DNA of 64,000 bases from NCBI GenBank assembly GCA_949077035.1, contig CARUPR010000002.1, positions 8,670 to 72,669 of the forward strand, read 5' to 3'. The translations under genes and the position numbers were made by a program. Below, in pieces: positions 26,948 through 35,012 of the stretch. Positions within the stretch are counted from its first letter, which is position 1. Every line of letters starts with the position of its first letter. The DNA comes from an uncultured Eubacteriales bacterium. GTDB lineage: Bacteria > Bacillota > Clostridia > Christensenellales > UBA1242. Under the pieces are notes generated by a model. It saw nothing but the letters and a program-made list of their open reading frames with translations, made no database searches and was not told where the DNA came from.

Positions 26948-27558
26948 ATTATAAATTTTTAAGTGTAGACTTTCAAAATGAATTTGCTGATAAAAATGGA
27001 AAATTTTTTAATGGCGGCAAAAGCATTGATTTTATACAAAAAACTCTTATACCATTTTTACAAAAAAACAACATAAAGGTTTGTGAAATTATATCTGATT
27101 ATCGTCTGCCTCGAAAAAAAAGTTCATCTGCAGGTTGCATACCTGGGGAATTTGGATTTCAATCTGCTTTGCCAGAAAATGTAAGAGATGTTTCGCCTTG
27201 GATTAAGTGCATGAATAGTCCGATATGGATTAGAAAGAATATAGGCAAAAAAGATAAGAAGGCTGGCATACCTTATCAAGATGCAAAAAAATTTAATAAA
27301 TGGTTGAAAAGTCACTTTGGACAGCCAAGTGAAGATTTAACTATCATTCTTTTTGGACTAACACTTGATTGCTGCGTTTTGTCTGTTGCTCAAGAATTGT
27401 ATTGGCATGGCTATAGATTTAAAATATTAATAGAAGCAACAGATGTTATGCCTAATAAAAATCAAGAGGAAGTTAAGAGGCAGTTGGTAGGTGGCCAGGT
27501 CCTTAATCATTGGCTTAAATTTATTAAATTTGAAGATTTAATTAAAGATTTTAAATAA
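26944..27558 (+). CDS. Isochorismatase-fold cysteine hydrolase
   Basis: The 204-residue protein shows the family's catalytic plan: Asp9 in the first strand (LSVDFQNEF) and a nucleophilic Cys in GLTLDCCVLSVAQEL (about residue 143), followed by LIEATDVMP. It is longer than nicotinamidase in the middle, and the DxH/H metal site of PncA is not evident, so it is probably not a plain nicotinamidase. It opens a tight cluster (gaps of 23, 59 and 15 bp) with ADP-ribosyl hydrolase, nucleotidase and NADAR genes. A role in nucleotide or NAD-fragment handling is inferred. AAGGAG precedes the ATG. Confidence 0.75.
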   Translation: MNYKFLSVDFQNEFADKNGKFFNGGKSIDFIQKTLIPFLQKNNIKVCEIISDYRLPRKKSSSAGCIPGEFGFQSALPENVRDVSPWIKCMNSPIWIRKNIGKKDKKAGIPYQDAKKFNKWLKSHFGQPSEDLTIILFGLTLDCCVLSVAQELYWHGYRFKILIEATDVMPNKNQEEVKRQLVGGQVLNHWLKFIKFEDLIKDFK

Positions 27559-27581
27559 AAACTCTAAATTTTGGAGGGGAA

Positions 27582-28391
27582 ATGTTAGGTGCAATTATTG
27601 GTGATTTGGCAGGCTCAGTTTATGAATTTGACCAATATAAAAAAATAAGAAAAATTGAATTGAAAAATATTATCGATGATGATGCTTTTTTCAGTGATGA
27701 TACAATATTGACAATTGCAATCGCTGATGCGATTTTATGTGGAGGGGGAAATTTATATAAAAATAAGCTTAAGGAATATGCCAAAAAATATATGAATTTA
27801 ATTCCGCAAAATGTCCCTTATTTTAAAAAGATGTTTTCGCCAGATTTTGAGAAATGGACTTATGGCGATTTTCAAGGCAGCAGCAATGGAAATGGTGCAA
27901 TGATGAGGATATCGCCGGTGGGCGAAATGTTTTTATCAAAGGAAGAAGTTTTAAAAAATACATATCTGGCAATATCGCCTTCCCATAATAATGAAGATGC
28001 AATAAAATATGCAAGCTTGGTCGCTTTGATTATTTTTTATTCAAGCAGATGTGGTATGAAAAGGGAAGAGATTATTAAAGAATTGAATATTGAGATAAAA
28101 AAGCCTGATATAAAAAATTTTAATTATACTTGCAATGATACAATTGATGTCTGTTTATATTCCGTGTTTAATTCAAACAGCTTTGAAGAAAGCATAAAAC
28201 TTGCCATTTCATTTGGTGGTGATACAGATACCAATGCTTGCATTGTCGGAAGCATGGCAGAGGCAATCTTTGGCATCCCAGAATATTTGAAAACATGGGC
28301 ATTAGAAAAATTGCCAGCTGAATTTATTGAAATTATTGAAAGGTTTGAGCGTGCAAAAGAAGATAATGCAAAACAGGCGAAATTGAAATAA
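27582..28391 (+). CDS. ADP-ribosylglycohydrolase family protein
   Basis: This family removes ADP-ribose from modified proteins or hydrolyses related ADP-ribosyl compounds with two Mg2+ ions. The 269-residue protein begins MLGAIIGDLAGS and has the metal motif SDDT (residues 38-41) plus the C-terminal FGGDTDTNA, both hallmarks of DraG/ARH enzymes. Length is typical. GGAGGGG precedes the ATG. Its neighbour encoding NADAR also acts on ADP-ribosyl groups. Confidence 0.92.
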   Translation: MLGAIIGDLAGSVYEFDQYKKIRKIELKNIIDDDAFFSDDTILTIAIADAILCGGGNLYKNKLKEYAKKYMNLIPQNVPYFKKMFSPDFEKWTYGDFQGSSNGNGAMMRISPVGEMFLSKEEVLKNTYLAISPSHNNEDAIKYASLVALIIFYSSRCGMKREEIIKELNIEIKKPDIKNFNYTCNDTIDVCLYSVFNSNSFEESIKLAISFGGDTDTNACIVGSMAEAIFGIPEYLKTWALEKLPAEFIEIIERFERAKEDNAKQAKLK

Positions 28392-28450
28392 AAAATCATA
28401 ATAAATTAAAATAAATCGAAAATAATATGAAAATTTAAAGGAGATAAAAC

Positions 28451-29083
28451 ATGAGAATAGGAATTGATATAGATGGAGTATTGACAGATTTGGATAGCTT
28501 TCAATTTGATTTTTTCAGTAAGTTTTGTGTTGAAAATAAAATACCATACAATATTAAAACAAGCAAATATGACATTTCAAAATCTTTTGGCTTAGGAGAT
28601 GCTGAAGAAAACAAATTTTGGGATATATATTTAGATTATTATGCTAAACAAGAAAGGGCAAGAAGATTTGCTTCAGAAGTGATTAAGAAATTGAAAGAAG
28701 AAGGTCATGAAGTTTATATTATTACCGCAAGATGGTTGACAAACAGAGATGATGCCTTGGGTGAAAATATGAGAAACACAGTCAAAAAATGGCTTGATGA
28801 AAACGATATAGTTTATGATAAACTGATTTTTTCAAAGGCAAAGAAAGAGAAAAAAATTGATGAAATCAGGGAAAACAATATTGATGTTATGATTGAAGAC
28901 AGCCCAAGCAACATAAACGAGCTTTCAAAAATTATCCCTGTTGTATGTTTTGATGCTTCATATAATAAAAAATGCAAAGGCGAAAATATCCATAGATGTT
29001 TTAGCTGGTATGATGTTTATAATAAAATAAACCAGTTAAGCAAGCAAAAATATAATGAAGAAGAATGTATTCAAAATATTTAA
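28451..29083 (+). CDS. HAD-superfamily 5'-nucleotidase-like phosphatase
   Basis: The HAD nucleophile motif is DIDGVLTDLD at residues 6-13 (Asp6 and Asp8). Motif II appears in VYIITARW (about residue 95) and the acidic motif in VMIEDSPSN (about residue 150). This pattern matches 5'(3')-deoxyribonucleotidase-like proteins (NT5C type) that dephosphorylate nucleoside monophosphates. In this cluster it could convert NMN or AMP to nucleosides; that is inference. AAAGGAG is upstream. Confidence 0.82.
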   Translation: MRIGIDIDGVLTDLDSFQFDFFSKFCVENKIPYNIKTSKYDISKSFGLGDAEENKFWDIYLDYYAKQERARRFASEVIKKLKEEGHEVYIITARWLTNRDDALGENMRNTVKKWLDENDIVYDKLIFSKAKKEKKIDEIRENNIDVMIEDSPSNINELSKIIPVVCFDASYNKKCKGENIHRCFSWYDVYNKINQLSKQKYNEEECIQNI

Positions 29084-29098
29084 AAGGAAGATAGGAAA

Positions 29099-29659
29099 GT
29101 GAATAATTTAACAAACAAAATAAGAAAGAAAAAATTTTATCAAAGAAAAACATCGGTATCAAAAAATCTTGTTAAATATAGAGATTATATCCTTGTTGAG
29201 AATATACAAAAATATGAATTTATTGGCTTTTACCCAAGAGAATTTTTTTGCTTTGATAATTTTTCATCTTTTGCTATTGTTTATAAAGGCACCAAATATC
29301 TTACCGTTGAGCATGCCTATCAAGCTATGAAATTTGTTGATACTGCACCAGAAATAGCAAAAAAGATTGTTGAAAGCAATTCGGCGGTTGAGGCAAAGAT
29401 AATAGCTCGAAGAAATGCTGATAAACAAAACAAAGACTGGACAAAGATAAGCGCGCAAGTTATGGAAGAATTGTTGAGGGCAAAGATTGCTCAACATGAA
29501 TATGTTAAGACTAAGCTTCTTGAAACAAAGGATATGCTGATTTGTGAAGATTCGCCAACTGACAGCTTTTGGGGGATAGGGCCAAACAGAGATGGCGAAA
29601 ATATGCTTGGCAAGATTTGGATGAAATTGAGAGATGAACTTATTGCATCAGAAAAATAG
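29099..29659 (+). CDS. NADAR domain protein (YbiA/DUF1768 family)
   Basis: The 186-residue protein has family motifs: FDNFSSFAI near residue 54, TVEHAYQAMKF near residue 70, and the C-terminal SPTDSFWGIGPNRDGENML. NADAR proteins cleave N-glycosidic bonds; members remove ADP-ribose from guanine in DNA/RNA or hydrolyse riboflavin intermediates. About 40 basic N-terminal residues precede the domain. The start is a GTG 15 bp after the nucleotidase stop, with AAAGGAAG upstream. No DarT-like ADP-ribosyltransferase is visible nearby. Confidence 0.88.
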   Translation: MNNLTNKIRKKKFYQRKTSVSKNLVKYRDYILVENIQKYEFIGFYPREFFCFDNFSSFAIVYKGTKYLTVEHAYQAMKFVDTAPEIAKKIVESNSAVEAKIIARRNADKQNKDWTKISAQVMEELLRAKIAQHEYVKTKLLETKDMLICEDSPTDSFWGIGPNRDGENMLGKIWMKLRDELIASEK

Positions 29660-29664
29660 AAAGA

Positions 29665-29697
29665 AAAAAAGTTGCTTAATTTAAAGCAACTTTTTTG
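29665..29697 (+). terminator. Terminator of the ADP-ribose cluster
   Basis: AAAAGTTGCTT pairs with AAGCAACTTTT, followed by T residues, directly after the NADAR stop. Confidence 0.85.
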
Positions 29698-29878
29698 TTG
29701 TGCACCTAAATATAAACTTGGAATGTTTATTTTTTATTGGCGCACTAGATTTAAAATTTTATTATAAAAATTTCAAATTATATGATAATATATTGAAAAA
29801 CCACATAAAATTGTGATTTTTTTTAAAAATTAAGGCGAATTTAACAAATTATTAATAAAAAATTAACAATACAAACAA

Positions 29879-30427
29879 TCAATCTTTGATATATTTTTTC
29901 AATTTTTTATTAATAATTTTTTGAAGGGTATCCATCTTTCTGTTGGTTTTTATTTTAATGACAGGGGCATTGCAGGAAGAAATTACATATTTTTGAGAGG
30001 CTTTACTTCTTATATCTAGACCAAGTTTGTTATAATTTTTGGCAATGTCTAAAAAGATAAGAAAATTTTTCTTTACCTCTTCGTCAGAATGTTCTAAACT
30101 ATGTCTGCCTTTTTCATTATCCCTATTTAATATCCTTTTAATTCTGATTTTTGTTGGGCATTTTAAATAAATTATCAAATCAATATATTCAAAGGTGATA
30201 GGGTTTGAATGGAGTGAGCCAGTTATGATTAAATTATTAGAATTTTTTATCCTTTCAAGCAGAAGTCTATTGCTTTCCTCAATAGGTCGCATTTCTTGAA
30301 ATTCAGGTATTGTTTGTTCCCACTTATAAAAGTCACTTTCTATAATGTCATAACCAAGTGATTTGCTTAAAATTTCGCCAATTGTCGAAGTTCCGCTTCC
30401 ACTCGGCCCCATAATATGAATAATCAC
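29879..30427 (-). CDS. P-loop kinase (adenylate kinase-like)
   Basis: A 182-residue protein with Walker A GPSGSGTST (residues 7-15) and a HMGPSG start typical of small nucleoside or metabolite kinases. IIESDFYKW follows near residue 34, and a lid-like basic segment (KIRIKRILNRDNEKGR) near residue 92. The substrate is unknown. Its location beside NAD salvage genes allows, but does not show, a nucleoside or nicotinamide riboside kinase role. It is co-directional with pncB but separated by 190 bp. AAGGAG precedes the ATG. Confidence 0.75.
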   Translation of the reverse strand: MIIHIMGPSGSGTSTIGEILSKSLGYDIIESDFYKWEQTIPEFQEMRPIEESNRLLLERIKNSNNLIITGSLHSNPITFEYIDLIIYLKCPTKIRIKRILNRDNEKGRHSLEHSDEEVKKNFLIFLDIAKNYNKLGLDIRSKASQKYVISSCNAPVIKIKTNRKMDTLQKIINKKLKKYIKD

Positions 30428-30615
30428 AATATTTCTCCTTTTGTTTGAATTTTAAATAAAATATCGAAAATTTAACTAATTTTTATAAATTTTTGCGATT
30501 TTTATTAATATTTTCTCAAAATTATATTTAATTAGTCAAATTTTCGTATTTTTTATTAATAAATATTTATTCTTTATAAGGTGATTTTATCACATTTTTG
30601 AGGGATAGTCAATTA

Positions 30616-32094
30616 TTATTTTTCTATCTCATTTATTGTGTTTTTTGCTATATTTGCATTTCCTTTGTTGTGCTCTTCAAGCAAACGTTCTTTAAGCTCT
30701 GCAAGCTTTGGGCTAAGATTGATAGTGATAGTTTGAGCATTTGTAAGTCTTAAATTTTCCTCTTTTAAAGTATTAATTTGTTTTGCAACAAAATCTCGTT
30801 TTTGAGCAGGGGCTTTAAAATCATAGATGATTTTTCCATTTTCCATCATCTTATGTCTGATTTTTACAGGTGTGTAATCGGTTATTGTATAAGTTTTCCA
30901 AGAAGAATTTGGGTCTTTAATTTCTATTGGACCTCTTGCAACTTTTTCACCATAAAGTTTTAATATGTCGGTAAGAATTTTTCCATCTTTATCATAAAGG
31001 CGGACAATGTCTTTAAAGCCTGGATTTGTCACCTTTTCAATATTGTCAGAAATTTTGATTTTTGGCACTAAAGCTCCCTTTTCATTTTCAAGAGCGGTGA
31101 GTTTGTATACACCACCAAATACAGGTTCTGATTTTGCAGTAATCAAGTTTTCACCAACGCCAAATGTGTCAATAGGTGCACCTTGTTTAAGAAGGTCAGA
31201 GATAAGATATTCATCAAGAGAATTTGAAACGCAAATTTTTGTATCATACATTCCTGCTGCATCAAACATCTTTCTTGCCTGTTTTGATAAGTATGCAAGG
31301 TCGCCACTATCAATTCTTATTCCGGCAAGTTTTTTGCCCATTGGTTCTAAGATTTCTTTTGCAACTTTGATTGCATTTTGGACTCCGCTTCCCAAAGTAT
31401 CATAGGTGTCAACAAGGAAGGTTGCATTGTCAGGGAAAGAGAGGGCATAAGCTTTGAAAGCTTCATATTCATTATCAAAACTTTGAATAAAGCTGTGAGC
31501 CATTGTGCCTAATACTGGGACGCCAAATTCCATACCAGTCATTGTGCAGGCAGTGCCTACAGCACCACCAATGTAAGCATCAAGTGCACCTTCATTGGCA
31601 GCAGATTCACCATGAGCTCTTCTTGTCCCAAATTCCATAACAGCTCTTCCTTGTGCTGAACGCACAATTCTGTTTGACTTGGTTGTGACAAGTGAAGAAC
31701 GATTCATAATTGTAAGAAGTTTGGTTTCAACAATTTGAGCTTCAACAATAGGTGCAACAACAGTCAAAATAGGTTCGTTTGGAAATGTAACAGTTCCATC
31801 TTGAACGGCATAAACATCACCGGTAAATTTTATTGTTGAAAGATAATCTAAATAATCCTCTGTAAAAAGATTGAGGCTTCTCAAATAATCTATTTCTTCC
31901 TTTTCAAATTTAAAATCTTTTAAAAATTCAACTGCAGCTTGAACATTTCCTGCAAGAGTAAATGCAGCTTTATCTGGACATCTTCTATAAAATAGGTCAA
32001 AACAAGCCTTTCTTTTTTCCAAGCCTTGATTAAAATAAGCTTGCCCCATTGTAAGTTCGTAAAAATCAATTAACATATTATTTTTTTTGCTCAT
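30616..32094 (-). CDS. pncB: Nicotinate phosphoribosyltransferase
   Basis: The enzyme converts nicotinate plus PRPP to nicotinate mononucleotide, the entry step of the Preiss-Handler pathway. The 492-residue protein has the family motifs DFYELTMGQAYF at the N-terminus, EFGTRRAHG (about residue 150), LGTMAHSFIQSF, and LVDTYDTLGSG near residue 230. Length is that of the long bacterial type. Its ATG overlaps the upstream gene by four bases, so it is translationally coupled. It is the last gene of the operon starting at 33944. Confidence 0.95.
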   Translation of the reverse strand: MSKKNNMLIDFYELTMGQAYFNQGLEKRKACFDLFYRRCPDKAAFTLAGNVQAAVEFLKDFKFEKEEIDYLRSLNLFTEDYLDYLSTIKFTGDVYAVQDGTVTFPNEPILTVVAPIVEAQIVETKLLTIMNRSSLVTTKSNRIVRSAQGRAVMEFGTRRAHGESAANEGALDAYIGGAVGTACTMTGMEFGVPVLGTMAHSFIQSFDNEYEAFKAYALSFPDNATFLVDTYDTLGSGVQNAIKVAKEILEPMGKKLAGIRIDSGDLAYLSKQARKMFDAAGMYDTKICVSNSLDEYLISDLLKQGAPIDTFGVGENLITAKSEPVFGGVYKLTALENEKGALVPKIKISDNIEKVTNPGFKDIVRLYDKDGKILTDILKLYGEKVARGPIEIKDPNSSWKTYTITDYTPVKIRHKMMENGKIIYDFKAPAQKRDFVAKQINTLKEENLRLTNAQTITINLSPKLAELKERLLEEHNKGNANIAKNTINEIEK

Positions 32095-32726
32095 AATTCT
32101 ATCTCCTTATCATTTTGTTTTTTAGTTTGATTTTTTATTTGTTTTTCAAATTGTCTGTTTATTTGTTTTGTTGTTTGTTTATCCAATTGTTTATTCAATC
32201 GTTTATCCATTTGTCTATTAAATTGTTTATCCAATTGCTTTTTTATATCATCATAACCTTCAGGGATGACATATTTTAGATATTCTTTTTTATTTCTTAT
32301 ATCAGTGCCATGCACTGCAATTGCATCGCGGTCAATCGCAACAAATTCACACTCAGGGAAATATAGTTCGTTTAACTGGCGATAACTTTCATCTGCATAT
32401 TTTGCAGTTATTTGGTCTTTTATTACTTCCTTAAATCTTTTTGACCATTCTTCAAGTCCTTCAGGGAAGCTTTTTAAACCACTTTCATCAAGGAAGACAA
32501 ACTTTATATTGTTGTTTCCTTGATAGTGTTTTTTCAGCCACTCTAATCTCTGCATTGGTGTAAAGTATGGAAATGAAGATTTTTCACATTTTTCCTTTGA
32601 ACGTTTTGGGTCTTCTGAAAGGACAATGACTGCTTTTTCACATTCATTAATTACTCTATCAATCACACTGAGATGGCCGATGTGGGGTGGTAGAAATTTG
32701 CCTACAAAGCAACCTATTTTTTTCAT
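32091..32726 (-). CDS. NMN/NaMN adenylyltransferase-like nucleotidyltransferase with a Lys/Gln repeat tail
   Basis: The N-terminus has the nucleotidylyl-transfer motif GKFLPPHIGHL (residues 9-19), like the adenylyltransferase domain of NadR/NadM. The ~160-residue catalytic part has FTPMQRLEWL and DIRNKKEYLKYV, equivalent to the ISSTxIR region. Adenylylation of NMN or NaMN would complete the pathway between PncB and NadE. The last ~50 residues are an odd basic tail of repeated K-Q-x-x units encoded by 12-bp-like repeats (32105-32250). Starts 15 bp after the fusion gene; GAGGCG precedes the ATG. Confidence 0.82.
   Translation of the reverse strand: MKKIGCFVGKFLPPHIGHLSVIDRVINECEKAVIVLSEDPKRSKEKCEKSSFPYFTPMQRLEWLKKHYQGNNNIKFVFLDESGLKSFPEGLEEWSKRFKEVIKDQITAKYADESYRQLNELYFPECEFVAIDRDAIAVHGTDIRNKKEYLKYVIPEGYDDIKKQLDKQFNRQMDKRLNKQLDKQTTKQINRQFEKQIKNQTKKQNDKEIEL
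32105..32250 (-). repeat. Repetitive Lys/Gln coding tract
   Basis: On the plus strand, units like TTGTTTATCCAA recur about every 12 bases, encoding KQLD/NRQM/NKQL/TKQI four-residue units. Copies differ, so it is an old or drifting expansion. Confidence 0.65.
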
Positions 32727-32741
32727 AAATTTCGCCTCACT

Positions 32742-33944
32742 TTATTTATTAAAAAACTCATCATAAAGAAAGTTTTCAACTTCTTTGTCTTCATATTCTT
32801 GAAGTTTCTTTTCAAGTTGTTTGATTCTTTGTTTATAAACAAAGTTTCTAAGGCCATATTTGCTTCTCACACAAAATTTTTCATTGTCTAAAAGTTTTTC
32901 AATATCTTCAAGTTTTACTGGCACAACTTCAATTTTTTCATCTCCTTGAAGATTCTGTTTGCCTGTCATTGTGACTTCAGCTTCATATAGTTCTGCATTT
33001 TCATCAGTCAATCCCAAAGAAGAATATGCTGCAGTTTCTGTCCTCTTGATGTGTTTTACTTTTGCTCCGATTTCTTCATCAAGCTCTCTTATTGCACTTG
33101 TCATGCTATCTTCGCCTTCATCCACAAGTCCTGCAGGTATTCCATAAACATAATCACCGATGGCACGTTTAAATTCTTTAATAAGATATACAACCATTGA
33201 ACCATTTACATAAGAATATGGTATCATGTGCACTGCATCTGGTTTTAGGGTAGGTTGCACGATTTCAGGAAGTTTGCGTCTTGTAACCATTTCGTATTTA
33301 ATTAAATTGTTTCCGTCTTGATAAGTCACTTCAAACATATTTAAAAATTTTCTGTCAGTAAGTTTTTTGATGCTTATTGGTTTTAAAGTATTCATATAGG
33401 TAATCTCAACTCCAAGTTCTTCAAGTTCTTTAAGTGCCTGACTATTTACTTTGTCAGCTTCATGATTTGGTGCATTAAAGGTATCAACACTGTTTTCAGA
33501 GATAGAAATCTTTGTCCCAATTTTATTTTCAGCAAAATATTTTACCAAACTTTGAGTAAGTGAACTTACGCATATATCTGTGCAGCATCCAGTGATTTCT
33601 ATATTGTCAAATTTGTTATTCTCTAAAATTGCCTTCATCATAATTGTATTAAATCCATTTGTTGTATTTTTGTTTATGACAAGCATATCCTTTTCATATG
33701 GTTTAAGCTGGTCTATAAGCTCACACTCGCGGCTACCTTTTATGCAGTGGGGTGGGAATAACTTAAATTCCTCGTCATTTTCATCATGAGTATCTTTAAA
33801 GGCAATTATCATGTCACCATTTTGCTTTGCCTTTTCAATCTTATGGACTATTGATGGAACAATTGAATTAATACGGCTGTCTGCCAATGCTCCTTCATTG
33901 ATGAATCCATTTACCATGTCAACTACTATTAATAAATTTTTCAT
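32742..33944 (-). CDS. Nicotinamidase-Nudix (ADP-ribose pyrophosphatase-type) fusion
   Basis: Residues 1-190 are nicotinamidase: catalytic Asp9, Lys92 and Cys125 (GCCTDICV), and metal ligands Asp51, His53 and His66 in FKDTH...PPHC. This domain turns nicotinamide into nicotinate. Residues ~210-370 are Nudix with a complete box: Gly272, Glu278, then RELDEEIG (286-293). ADP-ribose pyrophosphatases of this type give AMP and ribose 5-phosphate, a PRPP precursor that PncB would need. The C-terminal ~40 residues form a coiled-coil tail. First gene of the NAD operon; AAGGAGG precedes the ATG. Confidence 0.93.
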   Translation of the reverse strand: MKNLLIVVDMVNGFINEGALADSRINSIVPSIVHKIEKAKQNGDMIIAFKDTHDENDEEFKLFPPHCIKGSRECELIDQLKPYEKDMLVINKNTTNGFNTIMMKAILENNKFDNIEITGCCTDICVSSLTQSLVKYFAENKIGTKISISENSVDTFNAPNHEADKVNSQALKELEELGVEITYMNTLKPISIKKLTDRKFLNMFEVTYQDGNNLIKYEMVTRRKLPEIVQPTLKPDAVHMIPYSYVNGSMVVYLIKEFKRAIGDYVYGIPAGLVDEGEDSMTSAIRELDEEIGAKVKHIKRTETAAYSSLGLTDENAELYEAEVTMTGKQNLQGDEKIEVVPVKLEDIEKLLDNEKFCVRSKYGLRNFVYKQRIKQLEKKLQEYEDKEVENFLYDEFFNK

Positions 33945-33974
33945 TTTTTCCTCCTTAAAATATGTATATGTCTG

Positions 33975-33995
33975 ATATCATCAATATGATAATAT
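33975..33995. promoter_or_regulatory. Operator 1 (NrtR-like palindrome) at the salvage-operon promoter
   Basis: ATATCATCA n3 TGATAATAT, one mismatch from the perfect inverted repeat of operator 2. It overlaps the -10 box of the minus-strand promoter, so a bound protein would block the nicotinamidase-Nudix operon. Confidence 0.75.
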
Positions 33996-34017
33996 CACAT
34001 TAAAAATAATTTGTCAA
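33989..34017 (-). promoter_or_regulatory. Promoter of the nicotinamidase-Nudix/NMNAT/pncB operon
   Basis: On the minus strand TTGACA (34017-34012) and TATTAT (33994-33989) are separated by 17 bp. Confidence 0.8.
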
Positions 34018-34035
34018 CTATTTTTTTAAAATTTC

Positions 34036-34064
34036 TTGACAAAATATTATCATTGTGATAATAT
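34036..34064 (+). promoter_or_regulatory. nadE promoter
   Basis: TTGACA (34036-34041) and TAATAT (34059-34064) with a 17-bp spacer. It mirrors the divergent promoter. Confidence 0.75.
34044..34064. promoter_or_regulatory. Operator 2 (perfect NrtR-like palindrome) at the nadE promoter
   Basis: ATATTATCA n3 TGATAATAT, a perfect 9-3-9 inverted repeat covering the spacer and -10 of the nadE promoter. Confidence 0.8.
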
Positions 34065-34085
34065 CAATGGTGAAAGGAGATTATT

Positions 34086-34850
34086 ATGGATAAAAAAGAG
34101 ATAGAAAAAATCAAATTATGGATAAGCGACTATATAAAAAACGCTCATGCAAATGGTGTAATTCTTGGAATGAGCGGGGGAAAGGATAGTCTTATCACAG
34201 CAAAACTTTGTGTTGATGCACTTGGCAAGGATAAAGTTTTGGGCGTCATTATGCCAAATGGCGAAATGAAGGATTGTCAAGTAGCCATTGAAAGCTGTCA
34301 ATTATTAGGAATAAGATATTATAATATAAATATTAATAATCTATATAAAGATATGCTTGACAATATTTCACCAATATTAAAAAATGAAGATAAACCTCTC
34401 AGCACAGTAACAACATACAATGTCCCTCCAAGACTTAGAATGGTTTCATTATATGCCATTGCAGGAAGCCTTGGTTATCTTGTTGCAAACACTTCAAATC
34501 TTTCAGAAGCTATGGTTGGTTATACCACTAAATGGGGCGATAATGTTGGCGACTTTGCTGTTCTTGCAAATTATACAAAAGATGAAGTGTGTCAGCTTGG
34601 TCTTTTGCTTGGTCTTCCAGAAAATCTTGTAAATAAGGTCCCAGATGATGGTTTGACAGGAAAGACAGATGAAGATAAACTAGGCTTCAGTTATCAAGAA
34701 CTTGATAATCTTATAAGAAATGGTAAAAAGGGTGAAAAATATGACCTTATCTCAAAAATGCATAGACTTTCAGAGCATAAAAGGGTGGGGACAGCAAAAT
34801 TCCCAAATGATACAAAAAATTATTTCTATGAAGATGAAATTGAATTGTAA
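34086..34850 (+). CDS. nadE: NAD synthetase (ammonia-dependent type)
   Basis: The enzyme amidates nicotinate adenine dinucleotide to NAD+, the last step of the pathway. The 254-residue protein has the ATP pyrophosphatase loop GMSGGKDS (about residues 25-32) and the later motifs LVANTSNLSEAMVGYTTKWGD and PDDGLTGKTDEDKLG that bind NaAD. No glutaminase domain is present, so it uses ammonia or a separate donor. The ATG follows AAAGGAG and the operator-bearing promoter. The regulator gene follows after 162 bp with no terminator between. Confidence 0.96.
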   Translation: MDKKEIEKIKLWISDYIKNAHANGVILGMSGGKDSLITAKLCVDALGKDKVLGVIMPNGEMKDCQVAIESCQLLGIRYYNININNLYKDMLDNISPILKNEDKPLSTVTTYNVPPRLRMVSLYAIAGSLGYLVANTSNLSEAMVGYTTKWGDNVGDFAVLANYTKDEVCQLGLLLGLPENLVNKVPDDGLTGKTDEDKLGFSYQELDNLIRNGKKGEKYDLISKMHRLSEHKRVGTAKFPNDTKNYFYEDEIEL

Positions 34851-34863
34851 AACAATTGATTAA

Positions 34864-34905
34864 CTTTTGATTAATTATTGATTATCTTTTGATTAATTAT
34901 TGATT
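34864..34905 (+). repeat. Tandem 20-bp repeat between nadE and the regulator
   Basis: CTTTTGATTAATTATTGATT occurs at 34864-34883 and again at 34886-34905, a period of 22 bp (about two helical turns). A partial third copy, TTGATTAA, lies just before. No hairpin or T tract makes it a terminator. Confidence 0.7.
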
Positions 34906-35012
34906 CAATTATTAATATTTAAAATATTGTTTAGAACATTATTTAAAATTGATTTGATTTTTATTAATCAAAGGTTATAATTTATACTGCTAATAAAAAT
35001 TTGAGGTGAAAG

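Noticed and set aside
29781..29791. TGATAATAT as a further NrtR-like site
   Set aside because: Only one half matches; the partner half three bases away does not.
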